The notes under the pieces are model-generated. The model searched no databases. It saw only the letters and a program-made list of their open reading frames with translations, and was not told the origin of the DNA. The position numbers were made by a program, and so were the translations under genes. From Tubiluchus corallicola (lineage: Eukaryota; Priapulida; Priapulimorpha; Priapulimorphida; Tubiluchidae), in NCBI GenBank assembly GCA_030141605.1, contig JAQGDQ010000894.1, positions 52,501 to 82,951 of the forward strand: a stretch of DNA of 30,451 nt, written 5' to 3'. Each line of letters begins with the position of its first letter. Position 1 is the first letter of the stretch. Below are positions 26,671 to 30,451 of the stretch, piece by piece.

Positions 26671-27891
26671 ATGTATGATGTTATATTTATAGGTGGAGGC
26701 ATTGTTGGGCTGGCAAGCAATTATGCTGTTAGAGAACAAGATACTGTTTTGAAGACACTCTTACTAGAAAAGGAAAAAAAATTAGCAGCACATCAAACAG
26801 CCAATAATAGTGGAGTAATACATTCTGGTATTTATTATAAACCAGGCAGTTTGAAAGCAGAAAATTGCAAATGGGGATACAGAAAATTATTACAATTTTG
26901 CAATCAAGAAGAAATTGACTATGAAATTTGTGGAAAAATAATAGTTGCAACAAGAGAAACACAGTTGGAAGCATTAGCTATGCTTCATCATAGAGCAAAA
27001 GAGAATAAATTAGAAGGAGTTAACTATCTTTCTTCTCAAGAATTAAAGGAAAAAGAACCAAATGTAGCGGGAATTAAGGGTTTGTTTGTCCCTCAAACAG
27101 GAATAACAGACTTTGAGAAAATAGCAATTAAATACGCGGAAAAGATTCAAAATTTAGGCGGAGAAATTTCAACAGGTGAAAAAGTTATAGATATTCGTTT
27201 TTATGGAAATCATGTGGAAGTTATTACAGAAAAAAATACTTACAGTACCAAGTTAGTTGTAAACTGCGCAGGCTTATACTCTGATAAAATTGCCGAATTT
27301 TCTCATGACAATTTAGGAATAAAAATTATTCCTTTTAGGGGTGAATACTATAAAATAAAAAGAGAGAAACAAGGAATAGTAAAGAATCTTATATATCCCG
27401 TGCCAGACATAAAATTTCCTTTTTTGGGAGTGCATTTTACAAGAATGATAAAAGATGGTGGAGGAGTAGAGGCGGGGCCAAATGCTGTTTTTGCTATGGC
27501 ACGTGAGGGATATAGAAAGTTTGATGTGAATGTTAAAGAATTATGGGAAACAATCACCTTTAAAGGATTTAAAATTTTAATAAAAAAATACTGGAATGTA
27601 GGGCTACATGAAATGTATAGATCTTTTTCAAAACGAGCATTTACAAAAGCCTTACAAGAGTTAGTACCATTGATACAAAAGGAAGATATGGAAGCAGGAG
27701 GAGCAGGTGTTAGGGCTCAAGCTTGTGATGCTAAGGGAAATCTAATTGACGATTTTTTAGTCTATGAAACTCCCAAAATGATTAATGTCTGCAATGCACC
27801 ATCTCCAGCAGCCACTTCATCGTTGGCTATTGGAGAAAAGGTTTCTCAACTAGTATTTAAAAGAAAATTAAAAAAAAGTAATGCAAATTAG
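26671..27891 (+). CDS. lhgO: L-2-hydroxyglutarate oxidase
   Basis: 406 aa from MYDVIFIGGGIVGLASNYAV. This Met gives the usual length and places the FAD-binding G-x-G-x-x-G at once; an upstream ATG at 26626 would add 15 unrelated residues. Diagnostic motifs are HQTANNSGVIHSGIYYKPGS in the N-terminal part and GGAGVRAQACDAKG with NAPSPAATSSLAIG at the end. The enzyme oxidises L-2-hydroxyglutarate to 2-oxoglutarate with FAD. It stands alone, divergent from the CoA-transferase operon. A weak hairpin AGAGTT-AA-AACTCT (27900-27913) follows the stop and may end the transcript. Confidence 0.9.
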   Translation: MYDVIFIGGGIVGLASNYAVREQDTVLKTLLLEKEKKLAAHQTANNSGVIHSGIYYKPGSLKAENCKWGYRKLLQFCNQEEIDYEICGKIIVATRETQLEALAMLHHRAKENKLEGVNYLSSQELKEKEPNVAGIKGLFVPQTGITDFEKIAIKYAEKIQNLGGEISTGEKVIDIRFYGNHVEVITEKNTYSTKLVVNCAGLYSDKIAEFSHDNLGIKIIPFRGEYYKIKREKQGIVKNLIYPVPDIKFPFLGVHFTRMIKDGGGVEAGPNAVFAMAREGYRKFDVNVKELWETITFKGFKILIKKYWNVGLHEMYRSFSKRAFTKALQELVPLIQKEDMEAGGAGVRAQACDAKGNLIDDFLVYETPKMINVCNAPSPAATSSLAIGEKVSQLVFKRKLKKSNAN

Positions 27892-28208
27892 TCATCATAA
27901 GAGTTAAAACTCTATGGTCTTTCTATTTCTATATAAGGATAAATTTATTGCAAATGTTTTCTGTGAAATTGTTATGAATAATTATATTTGTGTGCATATT
28001 ATAATGTAACTGTTATGCCATGAAAAATAATTTTCCACTAAAGATTTCATGCCTTAAAGATATGAAAAGTATCTAAGCTGCTCAGCTACAGTTTAGTGTT
28101 TTAATTGTGAGGCCTGCTCCTCTGTTAAAAGTAAAGTAGCAGGTTATTAAAAAATAATAAGATTATAAAACTTAACACGGAAAATGAAGCATAAGTTAAA
28201 TATATACG
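27892..28208. other. Intergenic region before rfbC
   Basis: About 320 bp, AT-rich. It has a TATATTTG at 27983-27990 that fits TAnnTTTG on the plus strand, but it is about 250 nt before the likely rfbC start and lacks a clear -33 partner. I see no RNA gene. Confidence 0.35.
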
Positions 28209-28238
28209 TTGCAAGAAAACAAAGAATATAGAACAAAA

Positions 28239-28805
28239 GTGAAGATACATATAGAAGAGACCCATATTGATGCTGTGAAAATTGTTATACCTGAAATATT
28301 TCAAGATGAAAGAGGTTTTTTTATGGAAGCATTTAGAAAAGACCAGTTTCAAGAATTGGGTTTGCCTACCGATTTTGTACAATTAAACCATTCGGGTTCA
28401 GTAAAAAATGTATTAAGAGGATTACATTTTCAATGGCAGCCACAAATGGGTAAGTTGATGAGAGTAACAAAGGGAGAAGCATTTTTAGTTGCAGTAGATA
28501 TAAGAAAAGATTCCCCTTCTTTGGGAAAATGGGTAGGAGAGATATGTTCTGATAAAAACAGAAAACAGCTATACGCTCCAGCAAGTTTTGCAAGAGGTTT
28601 TTGCGTATTATCAGATTATGCAGAAATACAATACCTTTGTACAGCAACGTATAATAGTAAAGCAGAATCAGGAATCTGTTGGAATGACCCTGCAATAAAC
28701 ATAGCATGGCCTGTTAATAACCCTATTTTATCTGAAAAGGATAAAAACGCACAGTCATTGGCTCAATGGCTACAAAGGAGTGAATCAGAGAGCTTTAAGA
28801 TTTAA
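28239..28805 (+). CDS. rfbC: dTDP-4-dehydrorhamnose 3,5-epimerase-like cupin
   Basis: 188 aa from a GTG at 28239 (MKIHIEETHIDAVK). The frame is open from a TTG at 28209, but the GTG start puts the catalytic His at residue 63 (VLRGLHFQ), the usual RmlC number. Other motifs are DERGFFMEAF, VAVDIRKDSPSLGKW and ESGICWNDPAINIAWP. The normally conserved FAHGF is FARGF here, so one active-site His is replaced by Arg; the exact activity may differ. The family epimerises dTDP-4-keto-6-deoxy sugars for rhamnose and other surface sugars. The SDR gene follows after 23 nt. Confidence 0.85.
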   Translation: MKIHIEETHIDAVKIVIPEIFQDERGFFMEAFRKDQFQELGLPTDFVQLNHSGSVKNVLRGLHFQWQPQMGKLMRVTKGEAFLVAVDIRKDSPSLGKWVGEICSDKNRKQLYAPASFARGFCVLSDYAEIQYLCTATYNSKAESGICWNDPAINIAWPVNNPILSEKDKNAQSLAQWLQRSESESFKI

Positions 28806-29271
28806 ACTATTTATAAAATATATTTATTATGAAAATTTTGATAGTAGGAGGAGCGGGCTACATTGGAAGCGCATTGGTGTCTAAGCTCATTTCAAAAAAA
28901 CATGAAATAAAGGTAGTAGATTTGTTGTGGTTTGGCAACAACTTGCCCAGCGGTGTTCCAGTTGATAAAAAAGATATTTTTGATTTAAATGTAGAGGATG
29001 TTGAAGGATTTGATCAAGCAATATTTTTAGGAGGATTGTCTAATGACCCAATGGCGGAATTTTCCCCCTCCAAAAATTTTATTTATAATGCAGCAGCGCC
29101 TCTCTATTTTGCCTACATATGCAAACAAGCAAGAGTAAAAAGATTTATTTACGCTGGCTCTTGCTCTGTTTATGGCTATACGGTTAATGAACTTTATAGC
29201 GAAGAGTCCCCAACGGTTTCTGATTATCCATATGGTCTTTCTAAGCTACAAGGGGAGCAAGGCATAGTACC
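28637..29271 (+). repeat. Fold-back palindrome, left arm
   Basis: 635 bp whose reverse complement is 29817-30451 in perfect register (paired coordinates sum to 59088 at both ends, so no net indel). It contains the end of rfbC and the first 443 bp of the SDR gene. The arm may be longer, as the window ends inside it. Confidence 0.95.
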
Positions 29272-29308
29272 TCCTATAATTACAATTTTCATAATACTAT
29301 ATCTATAG
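28829..29308 (+). pseudogene. NAD-dependent sugar epimerase/dehydratase, truncated by fold-back
   Basis: The first 148 residues are identical to the complete minus-strand copy at 29303-30259 (GGAGYIG Rossmann motif, AGSCSVYG, and YPYGLSK with the catalytic Y-x3-K). At 29271 the sequence leaves the homologous path, reads about 10 junk codons and stops. The loss is due to the inverted junction, not to mutation inside the gene. Confidence 0.85.
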
Positions 29309-30259
29309 TTTTATATTTTTAAAAACTTGTATGTTATAATAGTTGGGGTTGTCAAAATCTTTAAACTCATCATAGTGGGTCACTAGATCTTTTACAATGG
29401 CATCTACAAAATGAGTGGGACTAAAATTTAATGTTTTTTGAGCTTTCTTGATATCAACTTTATAGTTTCTAAAATCTTTTACGTTTTTTACATCGTACTC
29501 TACTTTTACACCCATTTCTTTTTTCAATTTTTCTCCCACAATTTTTGCCGTTTCTCCCACTGTATAGTTTTTAGTAGCAATATTAAACACCCCAGATACA
29601 TTATTATTTGCCTCTATTGCTTTAATGTAGGCATCTGTAACATCTTCTACGCTCACAATGGGCCTCCAAATAGATGGGTTATTAATGGTAATTACTCCAT
29701 TCTGAATGGCTGACTTAAACATTGTGTTTACAATAAGGTCTAGCCTCATTCTTGGACTATAGCCCGAAACTGTACCCTGCCTAAATGCTATTACAGAAAA
29801 ATCACTATCTATAAGCGGTACTATGCCTTGCTCCCCTTGTAGCTTAGAAAGACCATATGGATAATCAGAAACCGTTGGGGACTCTTCGCTATAAAGTTCA
29901 TTAACCGTATAGCCATAAACAGAGCAAGAGCCAGCGTAAATAAATCTTTTTACTCTTGCTTGTTTGCATATGTAGGCAAAATAGAGAGGCGCTGCTGCAT
30001 TATAAATAAAATTTTTGGAGGGGGAAAATTCCGCCATTGGGTCATTAGACAATCCTCCTAAAAATATTGCTTGATCAAATCCTTCAACATCCTCTACATT
30101 TAAATCAAAAATATCTTTTTTATCAACTGGAACACCGCTGGGCAAGTTGTTGCCAAACCACAACAAATCTACTACCTTTATTTCATGTTTTTTTGAAATG
30201 AGCTTAGACACCAATGCGCTTCCAATGTAGCCCGCTCCTCCTACTATCAAAATTTTCAT
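29303..30259 (-). CDS. NAD-dependent sugar-nucleotide epimerase/dehydratase (extended SDR)
   Basis: Complete, 318 aa. Dinucleotide-binding GGAGYIG at residues 7-13, AGSCSVYG with the catalytic Ser, and YPYGLSK with the Tyr-x3-Lys pair. A later WRPIVSVEDVTDAY and FNIATKNYTVGE are typical of GDP/UDP/dTDP-sugar epimerases or dehydratases. It partners with rfbC 23 nt away, so a surface-sugar pathway is likely; the substrate cannot be told. After its stop the minus strand shows a further start reading MKIVIIGG, which is cut after a few codons by the fold-back. Confidence 0.88.
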   Translation of the reverse strand: MKILIVGGAGYIGSALVSKLISKKHEIKVVDLLWFGNNLPSGVPVDKKDIFDLNVEDVEGFDQAIFLGGLSNDPMAEFSPSKNFIYNAAAPLYFAYICKQARVKRFIYAGSCSVYGYTVNELYSEESPTVSDYPYGLSKLQGEQGIVPLIDSDFSVIAFRQGTVSGYSPRMRLDLIVNTMFKSAIQNGVITINNPSIWRPIVSVEDVTDAYIKAIEANNNVSGVFNIATKNYTVGETAKIVGEKLKKEMGVKVEYDVKNVKDFRNYKVDIKKAQKTLNFSPTHFVDAIVKDLVTHYDEFKDFDNPNYYNIQVFKNIKL

Positions 30260-30451
30260 AATAAATATATTTTATAAATAGTTTAAATCTTAAAGCTCTC
30301 TGATTCACTCCTTTGTAGCCATTGAGCCAATGACTGTGCGTTTTTATCCTTTTCAGATAAAATAGGGTTATTAACAGGCCATGCTATGTTTATTGCAGGG
30401 TCATTCCAACAGATTCCTGATTCTGCTTTACTATTATACGTTGCTGTACAA
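29817..30451 (-). repeat. Fold-back palindrome, right arm
   Basis: Reverse complement of 28637-29271. The unique loop between the arms is 29272-29816 (545 bp) and holds the 3' part of the SDR gene. The arm runs off the window end. Confidence 0.95.
30283..30451 (-). CDS. rfbC: rfbC, inverted partial copy (3' end)
   Basis: Last 55 or so codons of rfbC on the minus strand, identical to the plus copy (ESGICWNDPAINIAWP to the terminal ESFKI and stop). Its 5' part is outside the window. It exists only because of the palindrome. Confidence 0.85.
   Translation of the reverse strand, partial: CTATYNSKAESGICWNDPAINIAWPVNNPILSEKDKNAQSLAQWLQRSESESFKI

Noticed and set aside
28829-30259. Two separate, convergent SDR paralogues
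   Set aside because: The shared part is identical at DNA level in exact register and breaks at one palindrome point, so it is one gene copied by fold-back.

Overview
The window looks like two genomes joined in one contig. Positions 1 to about 23,270 are animal nuclear DNA. It has AT-rich long introns with GT..AG borders, phase-1 EGF exons, TATA-box and AATAAA signals, long microsatellites, LINE, Penelope-like, SINE-like and Tc1/mariner-like debris, and minisatellites. The tyrosine-rich EGF-repeat gene, resembling mussel foot proteins or shell-matrix EGF proteins, and the general repeat style suggest a lophotrochozoan, probably a mollusc; this is an inference. From about 23,272 to the end the DNA is bacterial and most likely Bacteroidota: close-packed intronless genes, Bacteroidota-type gene families, and a TAnnTTTG promoter box.

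Animal part, left to right. (1) 59-6222, plus strand: the 3' part of a gene with seven tandem EGF exons and a tiny Tyr-rich last exon. Its introns hold a tRNA-like inverted pair, a giant ATT microsatellite, a LINE fragment and a dispersed repeat. (2) 6223-10529: non-coding, with a 440-bp CAT/ATC microsatellite. (3) 10530-11084, minus: an intronless neuronal-calcium-sensor gene. (4) 11642-12262: a 124-bp minisatellite, followed by a Penelope-like fragment whose 3' end recurs at 15.8 kb. (5) 14308-15246, minus: an intronless type-I PKA regulatory subunit without the usual dimerization/docking domain. (6) 16.2-16.8 kb: a LINE 3' end, then 96-bp repeats. (7) 17486-20525, plus: a complete secreted one-EGF gene with promoter, non-coding first exon, signal peptide, Gly/Arg-rich tail and poly(A) signal, carrying a 248-bp MITE in one intron. 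(8) 20.6-23.27 kb: repeats only (LINE 3' UTR copy, short-motif arrays in both orientations, large inverted repeats, TA/TG microsatellites).

Bacterial part. The junction lies just after a (TA)n(TG)n tract and cuts into dapF (last 93 codons). Then come a DUF58 gene, a convergent operon (CoA-transferase, VanZ-like, LEA-type lipoprotein), lhgO, rfbC and a sugar-nucleotide SDR gene. The last part folds back: 28637-29271 is repeated as its reverse complement at 29817-30451. The SDR gene therefore appears once truncated (plus) and once complete (minus).

The most interesting biology is the Tyr-rich EGF array and the two intronless signalling genes whose products both begin with myristoylation-like Met-Gly sequences. 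The host/bacterium junction and the fold-back palindrome are striking but are probably assembly or amplification chimeras unless single reads show otherwise.
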